A DNA stretch of 64,000 nt from contig DASRAU010000004.1 in NCBI GenBank assembly GCA_035638075.1, positions 117,147 through 181,146 of the forward strand, written 5' to 3'. The translations under genes and the position numbers were made by a program. Shown here piece by piece: positions 18,342-26,494 of the stretch (positions within the stretch are counted from its first letter, which is position 1; every line of letters begins with the position of its first letter). Under the pieces are notes generated by a model. The model was not told the origin of the DNA, searched no databases, and worked only from the letters and a program-made list of their open reading frames with translations. This DNA comes from DASRAU01 sp035638075. Lineage in GTDB: Bacteria > Acidobacteriota > Polarisedimenticolia > Gp22-AA2.

Positions 18342-19892
18342 TCAGCGGCCGCCGGGAAGCTCCAGGTCGTCGTCCCGCAGGGCGGGTCGTGAGGTGTCGC
18401 CGGGCGGCTTGCCGGCCCGGCGCTGCGCCTCCAGGAGTTCCTGGAAGTCCTTCCGATCGCGAAGCGGGGCGAGATCGTCGTCCGAGGCGGCGTGCTTCGC
18501 ATCGGAGAAACCCCGATCGAAAGCTTCGCGCAGCCACTTCATCGCCTTGCCCGAGTGCCCTCCGATCGACTCGGCGCACGCCAGGTTGTAGGCGGAGATC
18601 GCGTCGGTCGGATCCAGCGCGACCGCCTGCTTGAGCGCCGCCGCCGCCTCCTCGTGCTTCGACTGGCCGAGCAGTTTCAGCCCGTCGCGCCGCGTCTTGC
18701 TCGCCAGGATCGGATCGCGCGCGTATCCCGTCGCCAGCCGCGCGCCCCACTGTTCGGTTTCGGCGGGAAGGATGCGCTCGGCCGCGGGCACCGCCGCCTC
18801 GTAGGCGGACAGGAACGCCAGGGGGCCGGTCCTGACCGTGGCGACGAGGGCGGGCCGGCCGGAACGGGTCTCGATCTCCCGCGCCATGAGATGCCCGAGC
18901 GCGTACAAAGGACCGCCCGACTGGAACCCCTGCCCCGCCAGGACCCGGGCCCGATCGCGGTTCCCCGCGTCGATCGCCGCCAGGATGTCGGCGAAGAGCC
19001 GCGCGTGGTCCGGGGCGCGCCTGAGGCCGTCCCCGTACATCTGGAGGTGCGCATCGTCGAGCGCCGCCGGCACCTCGCGCGCCTGCAGCCACTGGTACTC
19101 GATGTGGCGCGCGATGCCCTCCTGCTGCATGCGCAACAGGACGGAGAAGAGCGCGCTCTGCCGCGACGACCAGTCCTCCACCCCCGGGTAGAGGACGCCG
19201 TGGGCGCGATGGAAAATCTCGTGCACCAGGAGCGCGTCGAGGGCGGGCAGGTTCTCCAGGCCGCGCTTGTTGTACAGGCCGAGGTTGAGGTAGACGGCGT
19301 CGGTCGTGCGGCCGTCCCACGTCCCGCCCAGGTGGAACCTCACGATGAGCGGCGGAAGCGAGGCCCCCGCCGGGATGTAAGGGGCGACCGCCGCCTCCGC
19401 CGCGGCCGCCATGGCCGGCTCGCGCCGCTTCACCTCGGTGAACAGGACGCGCAGGTCGGCCGGGTTCCACGCCTCGAGCGTTCCGAGCACGGCGGGGCCG
19501 GGGAAGTCGTGGCCGTGCACCGTGACGCGCGCCGCCTCCTCGAGGAGGTCCGGCGTCAGCCCGCCTTCGGTCCTCCCCTGCCGCAGCAGCTCGAGGTTCC
19601 CCGGAAGCCTGACCCAGCGCTTCAGCTCGTCGGCGCTGGCATCCCCGCGCTCGCGGAAGACCAGGTACTGCTCCAGGACCTGCTCGTCGAAGCGGATGTC
19701 GAAGGGACGCGCCGCCTGGGTTTCGGAGGACGGGCCCTGGCGGCGCTCCGGCGCCGCGGAGCCATGGCGCTCCGCCGCGAAGAGCACCGGGCCGCCGGCG
19801 ATGACGGCCGTGGCAAAAGCGATGGCAACGATGACGAGGGTCCCCGGCGCGGCGGCGGGCGCCGGCGCCGCGATCGCCCTGCGCAGCATCAC
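18342..19892 (-). CDS. Secreted HExxH putative zinc peptidase with C-terminal TPR
   Basis: A 516-residue exported protein: the N-terminal hydrophobic segment (GTLVIVAIAFATAVIAGGP) acts as signal or anchor. The centre carries LLVHEIFHRAHG, an HExxH zinc motif, with QEGIARHIEYQ about 45 residues later as a likely third-ligand helix, a layout like the DUF5700 putative Zn-dependent proteases. The last 120 residues form a TPR-like region (GQSKHEEAAAALKQAVALDPTDAISAYNLA). Proteolytic activity is inferred from the motif only. Its ATG overlaps the dusB stop by four bases, so it is translationally coupled to a tRNA-modification gene with no obvious functional link. Confidence 0.7.
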   Translation of the reverse strand: MMLRRAIAAPAPAAAPGTLVIVAIAFATAVIAGGPVLFAAERHGSAAPERRQGPSSETQAARPFDIRFDEQVLEQYLVFRERGDASADELKRWVRLPGNLELLRQGRTEGGLTPDLLEEAARVTVHGHDFPGPAVLGTLEAWNPADLRVLFTEVKRREPAMAAAAEAAVAPYIPAGASLPPLIVRFHLGGTWDGRTTDAVYLNLGLYNKRGLENLPALDALLVHEIFHRAHGVLYPGVEDWSSRQSALFSVLLRMQQEGIARHIEYQWLQAREVPAALDDAHLQMYGDGLRRAPDHARLFADILAAIDAGNRDRARVLAGQGFQSGGPLYALGHLMAREIETRSGRPALVATVRTGPLAFLSAYEAAVPAAERILPAETEQWGARLATGYARDPILASKTRRDGLKLLGQSKHEEAAAALKQAVALDPTDAISAYNLACAESIGGHSGKAMKWLREAFDRGFSDAKHAASDDDLAPLRDRKDFQELLEAQRRAGKPPGDTSRPALRDDDLELPGGR

Positions 19893-20983
19893 GCCGTCTG
19901 CGCGGTCAGGGCGAGGGCGGGCGCGCCCGTCCCGGACACCAGCGGCGACCCCGCGGTATCCGCCGGGGTCGCGATCGCCTCGGCGAAGAACTGCTCGAGC
20001 GCGTCCATGAAGTGGGCCGTGGACGGCAGGCTGTTGATCTTCTGCCGCAGCGCCCGACCGTTCGGCAGGCCGTGCGTGTACCAGCCGGTGAAGGTGCGGA
20101 TCTTGTGGAGGGCGAACTCCTCCGTCTCGCGCTCACGCAGCAGGCCGAAGTGCCAGGCGATCAGGTCGCGCCGCTCTTCGAGGGTCGGCTGGTGCGCCGG
20201 GCGTCCCGCCCGGCGCTGCGCGATCTGCCGGAAGATCCACGGGTTCTTGATGGCGGCGCGACCGATCATCACACCGTCGCAGCCGGTATCGCGCCACAGG
20301 GCCACGGCGTCCTCCGGGGTCTCGATGTCGCCGTTGCCGCTCACGGGAATGCGGAGCGCGTCCTTGAGCAGCCGGATGCGCTCCCGATCCGGCTGGCCGC
20401 TGAACATCTGGCGGGCGGTCCGGGCGTGCAGCGCCACGGCGTCGGCGCCTTCCTCCTGGCAGATCCTCCCCAGCTCGAGGTAGTTCGCCCGGGCCGAGTC
20501 CAGCCCCAGGCGGAACTTCACCGTGAGCGGGACGCGGACCGCCTTGCGGGCGGCCGCCACGATCGCCCGCGCCAGCGGCAGGTCTCCCATCAGCGCCGCC
20601 CCGGCGCAGCCCTTGAGCACCTTGTTGGCCGGACAGCCCATGTTGATGTCCACGATGTCGCCGCCGAGGGCCTCGACGAAACGCGCCGCCTCGGCCATGC
20701 GGCCGGGATCGCTGCCGTAGATCTGGATGGCGAGCGGCCGCTCCTCCTCGCAGAACTGCATCATATGCCGCGTGCGCTGGCTGCCTCGCGTCAGCGCCTC
20801 GGAGGAGATGAACTCCATCGTGACCAGGCCGACGCCGCCGATGCGCTTCAGGATGAGGCGGAAGTACTGGTCGGTGATGCCGGCCATCGGCGCGAGGATG
20901 AGCGGCTCCTCGAGCGTCACCGCGCCGATGCGCATCGGCGCGCGCGTCTCGAGCGGGCTGGCGACTCCTGAGAGGTTCGTCAT
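19889..20983 (-). CDS. dusB: tRNA-dihydrouridine synthase, DusB type
   Basis: A 364-residue FMN enzyme that reduces specific uridines in the tRNA D-loop. The TIM-barrel motifs are clear: LILAPMAGITDQYFR at the FMN site, AIQIYGSDP, DINMGCPANKV with the catalytic Cys, VKFRLG, ALHARTARQMFSG, VSGNGDIETPEDA and MIGRAAIKNPWIF. These fit the DusB/NifR3 branch. The C-terminal helical tRNA-binding domain extends from about residue 245, with a low-complexity Ala/Thr tail after residue 345. It is the first gene of a two-gene unit with the HExxH protein. Confidence 0.93.
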   Translation of the reverse strand: MTNLSGVASPLETRAPMRIGAVTLEEPLILAPMAGITDQYFRLILKRIGGVGLVTMEFISSEALTRGSQRTRHMMQFCEEERPLAIQIYGSDPGRMAEAARFVEALGGDIVDINMGCPANKVLKGCAGAALMGDLPLARAIVAAARKAVRVPLTVKFRLGLDSARANYLELGRICQEEGADAVALHARTARQMFSGQPDRERIRLLKDALRIPVSGNGDIETPEDAVALWRDTGCDGVMIGRAAIKNPWIFRQIAQRRAGRPAHQPTLEERRDLIAWHFGLLRERETEEFALHKIRTFTGWYTHGLPNGRALRQKINSLPSTAHFMDALEQFFAEAIATPADTAGSPLVSGTGAPALALTAQTA

Positions 20984-21044
20984 GGGCGGCGTATTCTCGC
21001 ACGGGGCCTTCGCCGCTTCACGCCGCGCAAGGCCTCCAAAAGAA

Positions 21045-21074
21045 AAGCCCCGGCTGGTTGCCCAGCCGGGGCTT
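21045..21074 (-). terminator. Rho-independent terminator of the first Cys-rich secreted gene
   Basis: A 13-bp perfect stem (AAGCCCCGGCTGG with CCAGCCGGGGCTT) has a four-base loop. On the minus strand it is followed by TTTTCTTTT, a textbook intrinsic terminator 24 bp past the stop at 21098. Confidence 0.88.
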
Positions 21075-21097
21075 GCAGAACTGTTCTTCCGGTGGAA

Positions 21098-21640
21098 CTA
21101 GGGGGCCGGTTCTTCGTCGCTGGGCCCGCCGGGGTTGTTGTTCTTGCAGAACTTCGAGCAGACGTTGCAGTCGAACGCCGCCGGGGGCGGACCGCAGAGC
21201 GTCGCCGCCTTGCAGCACTCAACGCACTGACCACGGTTCTTCGAGGTCAGGCACTGATTCGGCAGCCCGGTCTCGAGGCTGATGCTGCTCGCCATCGCCT
21301 GGGTGCCGATGACGCCGGCGAGGTACCCGGCCTTGGCATCCGACACGGGCGTGTTCGGATTCGCCGGGGCCGAAACCTTCATCCCGAGGTCGGACATGAT
21401 GCGTGCAACCGTCCCCTCGGTCAGCGTCGCGCTGAGGTTCGCCGACAGGTCCACGCCGCGGCTGCGAAGCGCCTCAGCGGCCTTGTTCGCATTCGGCTCC
21501 TCGGTCCCGAACGCCGTCGCCAGACGGACCGCGAACTCCCCCACCGTCGTGCCGGTCTTCGCCGGCGCGGCCGGAGCAGCGTACGCAGCCGCCACCAGTC
21601 CCAGGCTCAAGGCCAGGACCACCAATGCCTTCGTCTTCAT
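21098..21640 (-). CDS. Secreted Cys-rich protein, paralogue A
   Basis: A 180-residue exported protein with a standard signal peptide (MKTKALVVLALSLGLVAAAYA then AP). The mature N-terminal half is helical and Ala-rich, with LTEGTVARIMSDLG and NTPVSDA. The C-terminal 55 residues carry about nine cysteines in the pattern GLPNQCLTSKNRGQCVECCKAATLC, then FDCNVCSKFC, ending in PGGPSDEEPAP. The gene at 21873-22391 shares both halves, so these are tandem duplicates. I do not recognise the family. The Cys block looks disulfide-bonded or metal-binding. It has its own promoter (21738-21766), a leader of about 90 bases and its own terminator. Confidence 0.8.
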   Translation of the reverse strand: MKTKALVVLALSLGLVAAAYAAPAAPAKTGTTVGEFAVRLATAFGTEEPNANKAAEALRSRGVDLSANLSATLTEGTVARIMSDLGMKVSAPANPNTPVSDAKAGYLAGVIGTQAMASSISLETGLPNQCLTSKNRGQCVECCKAATLCGPPPAAFDCNVCSKFCKNNNPGGPSDEEPAP

Positions 21641-21737
21641 GATTCGCTCCCTCCCAGCATGTCAATGCACATTTGCCCGAACAGTTCTGCCTGCATGCAG
21701 ATGATGAAATCTTTGAAATCGAGCGGAAAGCGCCCGG

Positions 21738-21766
21738 AATTTACGATGACTCATCCGACCCGTCAA
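21738..21766 (-). promoter_or_regulatory. Promoter of Cys-rich paralogue A
   Basis: On the minus strand TTGACG (21766-21761) and TAAATT (21743-21738) have an ideal 17-bp spacer. The -35 context TTGCTTGACG is the same as in the promoter of paralogue B. Confidence 0.75.
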
Positions 21767-21872
21767 GCAAGATCTTGTGACGAAACTGAAAGTAGAGATC
21801 TGAATTCCACGGCTTGAATCAGGCGCATACAGGAAGAGTCATATTGCATATGCGCCTTCATGAAGCCGACTA

Positions 21873-22391
21873 TTAAGGCTGTGGTTCGCCGTCGCTCGGA
21901 GGCGGCGGAACGTTCGAATGGCAGAAGTGCGCACACTGGTTGGCCTGTCCACCCGCATCCTTGCAGCAGTTCACGCACTCCCCCCGGTTGCTGGAGCTGA
22001 GACAGGAATTCGGCAGGCCGTCGGTCGTGTACACCGGCTTGGCTTCGAGGAATGCGGCGAGCCGCCCGACGATGGCCGTGGAGCGGGCGGGCGACACGGG
22101 GGTGGAGGCGTTCGACCCCGGAGCCATGTTCACTCCAAGGTCGCTGGCCATGCGGGCGACGAATCCCTCGGTGAGAGCGGCCGAGGGGTCGAACTGACCC
22201 GTGCTCCCGAGCCGGCGCAGGGTGTCCTGGGCGGCGCGGATGGTCTGGGGCTCCCCGGTCACCGCGGCCGCGAGGTTGGCGATGAACTGACCGACAGTCT
22301 CGGCCTGCTGGGTCTTGGGACCGCCCGGCGCGGCCTGGGCGAGGCTCGCGACGCACAGCGCGATCCCCAGCAGGGTCACGGTTCGTTTCAT
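21873..22391 (-). CDS. Secreted Cys-rich protein, paralogue B
   Basis: A 172-residue exported protein; the start is the ATG at 22391, which follows GAAGGAG and opens a signal peptide (KRTVTLLGIALCVASLAQA then AP). It shares with the neighbouring paralogue the helical N-half (VGQFIANLA, LTEGFVARMASDLG, STPVSPA) and the Cys block GLPNSCLSSSNRGECVNCCKDAG followed by CAHFCHSN and a PPPPSDGEPQP tail. One of the later Cys pairs of paralogue A is absent. No known family was recognised. Retention of the LTEGxVAR and NRGxCVxCCK blocks after divergence elsewhere argues for a real constrained function outside the cytoplasm. Confidence 0.8.
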   Translation of the reverse strand: MKRTVTLLGIALCVASLAQAAPGGPKTQQAETVGQFIANLAAAVTGEPQTIRAAQDTLRRLGSTGQFDPSAALTEGFVARMASDLGVNMAPGSNASTPVSPARSTAIVGRLAAFLEAKPVYTTDGLPNSCLSSSNRGECVNCCKDAGGQANQCAHFCHSNVPPPPSDGEPQP

Positions 22392-22503
22392 CTTGGTCGT
22401 CTCCTTCGAAGTCTTCGAGTTCAAGTGCAAAGGCGCGCGGGTGGCGGAGCGCGCCGACGGCTGCAAGGCCAATTCCAGGCTTCCTGCGGCAACTTTTCGC
22501 AGA

Positions 22504-22533
22504 AGAGTACCGCCGGGACCCGGGGTTCGTCAA
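22504..22533 (-). promoter_or_regulatory. Promoter of Cys-rich paralogue B
   Basis: On the minus strand TTGACG (22533-22528) and TACTCT (22509-22504) have an 18-bp spacer. The decamer TTGCTTGACG matches paralogue A's -35 region, suggesting joint regulation or a duplicated promoter. Confidence 0.65.
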
Positions 22534-22752
22534 GCAACAACTCCGAGATCCCTATCGATTTACGGGCCGAAGCGTTCAACGCCGAGGTCCGAAGGAGTGA
22601 CGAATCCTCGTGCCCTGAGGCACCGTCCCCGTCCACGGCCCGCCATGCTTCACGCCGGTTGCGACGGCGCGCGAATCATCACGGCGGGGAGTATCCGACC
22701 AGAAGGCTTAGCTTTCAATGAAGAAATCGACCAACTAGTCCGGCGAAAAGGC

Positions 22753-22780
22753 TTGACAAGACCGCCGTTTGCGGTAAAAG
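22753..22780 (+). promoter_or_regulatory. Promoter of the beta-helix/MopE gene
   Basis: TTGACA and TAAAAG with a 16-bp spacer. The predicted start lies near 22787, leaving about 170 bases of leader before the ATG at 22957. Confidence 0.5.
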
Positions 22781-22956
22781 CACACCTGTTTCCCGGACAG
22801 TCCGCAGGTTTTCGCCGATCTCGCACACGCCGCCCTGCGGGGCCAGTAGAGGGTGCATTGGACAGACGGTCGGGAGGTCTCTGGAGGGAGTCTCCTCTCC
22901 GCGGTAAGGGAGAGGTCCGCGCAGCCGCCGCGGCAAGAACCGGCCGGCGGCAGCGC

Positions 22957-25900
22957 ATGATGGCGGCGCTTCTGGCGCTGCTGTCGCTCGCCGCGGTCGC
23001 GGCCGTCGCCCGGATGGTGATGGCCGCCGCCAGCGTCACCATCTACGTCAACGCCAGCAGCACCTGCACCACCGGCTGCGGCAGCCAGGCCAGCCCGTGG
23101 AAGACGATCTTCGCGGGCCTGGCCGACGCCAACAGCCGGATCGGTGCGGGGACGGCCACGGGGGCCATCATCCAGGTCGCCGCCGGCAACTACCCCGAGA
23201 CCTTCACCGTCCATCCCAACTGCCACGTCATCTGCACGCCGGTCGCCACCATCAACGGCACCGGATTGAATCGCGCCACGGTCCGCTTCAGCAACGCCGC
23301 CGCCCCCTCGCGGTCCCCGACCGATTTCTCCATCGACGGCTGCACCATCACCGGCGGCATCGGGGAGCCGCGCGACGCCGCCACGCGCATGTCGGGCGGC
23401 GGCGTGTTCGTCTTCGGTGATGCTGTGGTCACAAACAATGTGATCACCGGAAACAACATCACCGGATCGCAGCTGATCTTTCAGGGCGCCGGCATCTATG
23501 TCGCCCAGGGGACCACGGTCATCACCGGGAACACCATCCAGTTCAACAACGCCATTCCCGGCCCCGGGAATTCCCAGGTCGCGTCCAAAGGCCTCGGCGG
23601 CGGCGTCTTCGTGTGGGGCCCCAAGGTCCAGGGAAACTCCGCAACGACGACGATCGAGGGGAACCTGGTTCGGGAAAACAACACTGGCGGCGACGTAGGA
23701 AAAGGGGCTGGAATGCTGGTGGACGGGAATCCCGGGTCCGTCGTCCGGCGGAACATCATCATCGGCAACCGCGCCGGCTTCGGCGGCGGCGCCGTGTTCC
23801 AATACAACACCCTCCAGGTCATGGACAACCTTGTCTACGGGAATTCCGCCGGCCTGTACGGCGGCGGCATCGCCGCGTACGGCGGGTACGGGCTCATCAG
23901 CAACAACACGATCTTCGGCAACAACGCTACCAACCCGACCACCCTGAGCGGCTACAGCGCCGCGTCTTATGGCGGCGGCATCTCGGTCTCGGACCTGTTC
24001 GTCAACACGGGCCAGATCACCATCCAGAACAACCTCATCGGCGGCAACTCGGTCACCAGCCCAGGCCAGGGCGGCGGGCTCGACTCGTTCCATTCGCTGC
24101 CGGTGCTGCGCAACAACGACTTCTGGTCGAACCTGAAGCTGCCGAACGTGGCGCAGAACCTGAGCGGCGAGTTCTCCGACGGGACGGTCATCGGCTCGAA
24201 CGGCAACATCAGCGCCGCGCCGAACTTCGTGAACGCGCCGCTGTTCGCCGACACGACCACGGCGGCGGGCACCACGACGACGGTGATCATCCGCGAGCCG
24301 ACCCGCTACGCGGTCAACCAGAAGCTCGAGTACAACAACGACGGGATCGTGCGCACCATCACCGCGATCAACGTCTCGACCCGCGCGCTGACCATCACGC
24401 CGGCGCTCGCAGCCGCCTCCGCCGCCAACAAGATGGTCAGCAACTGGGGCGCGGTCACCAGCATGACCGAGGATTTCCACCTCCAGCTGCCCTCCCCCGC
24501 GGTGGACACCGGCACCAACACCGGCGTCAGCGCCTTCGACCTTGGCGGCAACCAGCGCATCGGGGACGGCGACGGCAACGGCAGCGCCATCGTGGACATG
24601 GGGGCGTACGAGATCGTCCCGCTCGACACCGACGGGGACGGCGTGCCGAATGCCACGGACTGCGCCCCGACCGTCAACAGCGTCTGGACGGTGCCGGGCC
24701 TCGTCGGCCAGACCATCAAGTGCTCGGCGGCGCCCTCCTGGCAGTCGAAGTGGTACCGCATCCCGCAGGCCAATGCCTACAACATCTACCGCGGCAGCCT
24801 CACCGGCGTCGGCGCGTTCACGTTCAACCACACCTGCTACGAGAACGCCTCGCCGGACCGCATCGCCATCGATGCGACCAGTCCGCCGGTCGGCCAGGCG
24901 TACTACTACCTGGTGTCCGGGGTGAACTCCTGCGGCGAAGGCGGCCTCGGCTCGACCGACCCGGGCATCGGCGGCACGCCCCAGGCGCGGCCCAACACCG
25001 CGCCGTGCGCGGCGTCGAACGCCGACAGCGACGGCGACGGCATCATCAACATCAACGACAACTGCGCCTGGATGGCGAACGCCAACCAGGCGGACTCCGA
25101 CGGCGATCGCATCGGCGACGCCTGCGACAACTGCCCTGCCGTCGCCAACGACGACCAGGCCGACTGGAACTTCGACGGCCTCGGGGACGCCTGCCAGGAC
25201 TTCGACGGCGACGGCTTCAACGGCCTGACCGACTGCGACGACTCGGCCGCCGCCGTCCATCCCGGGGCGATCGAGACGTGCAACGGCCGCGACGACGACT
25301 GCGACGCCGCGGTGGACGAGAACCTCGGGACCACGACGTGCGGCGTCGGCCCCTGCACCACCTCGGTCGCCGCCTGCACGAACGGAGCGCCGACCGCCTG
25401 CAACCCGCTGCCGCCCGGCACCGAGACCTGCAACAACATCGACGACGACTGCGACGGCCAGGTGGACAACCATCTCGGCACCATTTCGTGTGGCACCGGC
25501 GCCTGCCAGCGCACCGCCAGCACCTGCGTCAACGGCGCTCCGAACAACACCTGCACGCCGGGAACCCCGACGACCGAGACTTGCAACAACATCGACGACG
25601 ACTGCGACGGCCAGATCGACGAGGACCTGGGCACCGTCTCCTGCGGTGTCGGGGCCTGCCAGGTCCTGCTGTTCGCCTGCTCCAACGGCGTGCCGGCCAA
25701 TTGCGTTCCGGGGACGCCCGGCACCGAGACCTGCAATGGCATCGACGACGACTGCGACGGGCAGACCGACGAGGGGCTTGCAACCCCCGAGGTCTGCAAC
25801 GGCCTCGACGACAACTGCGACTTCATCGTCGACAACGACGCCGACACCGATCAAGACGGCCTCTACAACTGCAACGATCCCGACGACGACAACGACGGCG

Positions 25901-26445
25901 TGGACGACGGCACCGATTGCGCGCCCCTCGTGAGCAGCGTGCAGACGGCGCCCGGCACGGTCGGCGACTCACTGGTCGCATCGGGGACCGGGCAGTTCTC
26001 GTGGCTGCAGCTGCCGCAGGCGAATGTCTACAACGTCTACCGTGGCACGGCCGGGCCGCTCACACCGGGGGCCTTCCTGCCATCGAGCGTCTGCCTGAAG
26101 CCGGAGAATCCCTCCGGGAGTTACACCGACGCGGCGGTCCCCCCGGTCGGGCAGGTCTTCTACTACACGATCGTCGGCACGAACTCCTGTGGCGAGGGAT
26201 CCCCCGGCAACTCGTCCAACGGAACGCCGCGCGACCTGCCCTCGCATTGCGGCCCGACGACGAACGACACCGACGGTGACCTCGTCCTCGACCGGGATGA
26301 CAACTGCCCGACGACCGCCAACCCGAACCAGGCCGACGGCGAGCACGACGGCCGCGGCGACGTCTGCGACAACTGCCCGGCGGTGGCGAACCCGACGCAG
26401 GCCGACAGCGACGGCGACGGCCTCGGCGACGCCTGCGACCCGTAA
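22957..26445 (+). CDS. Large secreted beta-helix protein with TSP3-like and MopE-type repeats
   Basis: About 1162 residues from the ATG at 22957 (a second ATG follows at once), which opens a signal sequence (LLALLSLAAVAAVARMVMAAAS). Residues about 30-540 form a right-handed parallel beta-helix, with many NNxIxGNxA turns (VVTNNVITGNN, VYGNSAGLYGGGI, ISNNTIFGNN). Then come DxDxDGxxD calcium-binding thrombospondin-3-like motifs, two fibronectin-like modules (IPQANAYNIYRG, LPQANVYNVYRG), and four MopE-type units of about 50 residues (ETCNNIDDDCDGQ with a following C-G-x-G-x-C pair). It ends in a further calcium motif, DSDGDGLGDACDP. It is probably a surface or extracellular protein binding Ca2+ and perhaps other metals. 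No sorting signal is visible at the C-terminus. In-frame codons upstream are not protein-like. Confidence 0.85.
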   Translation: MMAALLALLSLAAVAAVARMVMAAASVTIYVNASSTCTTGCGSQASPWKTIFAGLADANSRIGAGTATGAIIQVAAGNYPETFTVHPNCHVICTPVATINGTGLNRATVRFSNAAAPSRSPTDFSIDGCTITGGIGEPRDAATRMSGGGVFVFGDAVVTNNVITGNNITGSQLIFQGAGIYVAQGTTVITGNTIQFNNAIPGPGNSQVASKGLGGGVFVWGPKVQGNSATTTIEGNLVRENNTGGDVGKGAGMLVDGNPGSVVRRNIIIGNRAGFGGGAVFQYNTLQVMDNLVYGNSAGLYGGGIAAYGGYGLISNNTIFGNNATNPTTLSGYSAASYGGGISVSDLFVNTGQITIQNNLIGGNSVTSPGQGGGLDSFHSLPVLRNNDFWSNLKLPNVAQNLSGEFSDGTVIGSNGNISAAPNFVNAPLFADTTTAAGTTTTVIIREPTRYAVNQKLEYNNDGIVRTITAINVSTRALTITPALAAASAANKMVSNWGAVTSMTEDFHLQLPSPAVDTGTNTGVSAFDLGGNQRIGDGDGNGSAIVDMGAYEIVPLDTDGDGVPNATDCAPTVNSVWTVPGLVGQTIKCSAAPSWQSKWYRIPQANAYNIYRGSLTGVGAFTFNHTCYENASPDRIAIDATSPPVGQAYYYLVSGVNSCGEGGLGSTDPGIGGTPQARPNTAPCAASNADSDGDGIININDNCAWMANANQADSDGDRIGDACDNCPAVANDDQADWNFDGLGDACQDFDGDGFNGLTDCDDSAAAVHPGAIETCNGRDDDCDAAVDENLGTTTCGVGPCTTSVAACTNGAPTACNPLPPGTETCNNIDDDCDGQVDNHLGTISCGTGACQRTASTCVNGAPNNTCTPGTPTTETCNNIDDDCDGQIDEDLGTVSCGVGACQVLLFACSNGVPANCVPGTPGTETCNGIDDDCDGQTDEGLATPEVCNGLDDNCDFIVDNDADTDQDGLYNCNDPDDDNDGVDDGTDCAPLVSSVQTAPGTVGDSLVASGTGQFSWLQLPQANVYNVYRGTAGPLTPGAFLPSSVCLKPENPSGSYTDAAVPPVGQVFYYTIVGTNSCGEGSPGNSSNGTPRDLPSHCGPTTNDTDGDLVLDRDDNCPTTANPNQADGEHDGRGDVCDNCPAVANPTQADSDGDGLGDACDP
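25272..25785 (+). repeat. MopE-type 150-bp tandem repeats
   Basis: Four units spaced 50, 51 and 50 codons apart begin with GAGACCTGCAAC-like sequence and encode ETCN(N/G)xDDDCDG. The DNA is similar enough for recombination between units. Confidence 0.75.
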
Positions 26446-26494
26446 TCGCGCCGGCCACGGGCACGGTCCGGAGCGTGTGGTACGCTTCGCGGCC

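Larger units (their letters stand above)
22392..22956. other. 565-bp divergent regulatory region
   Basis: This non-coding stretch holds the minus-strand promoter of paralogue B and, on the plus strand, TTGACA-N16-TAAAAG serving the beta-helix/MopE gene about 170 bases downstream. The long leader contains short inverted repeats (CCTCTCC with GGGAGAGG near 22895-22915). I looked for a c-di-GMP or cobalamin riboswitch and did not find conserved core bases. Confidence 0.5.

Noticed and set aside
22315..22956. N-terminal extension of the beta-helix protein
   Set aside because: The in-frame upstream codons overlap the divergent Cys-rich gene and its promoter and do not look protein-like. The signal peptide begins at 22957.
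22781..22956. A riboswitch in the leader of the beta-helix gene
   Set aside because: Inverted repeats are present, but conserved core bases of c-di-GMP, cobalamin or other common classes were not found.
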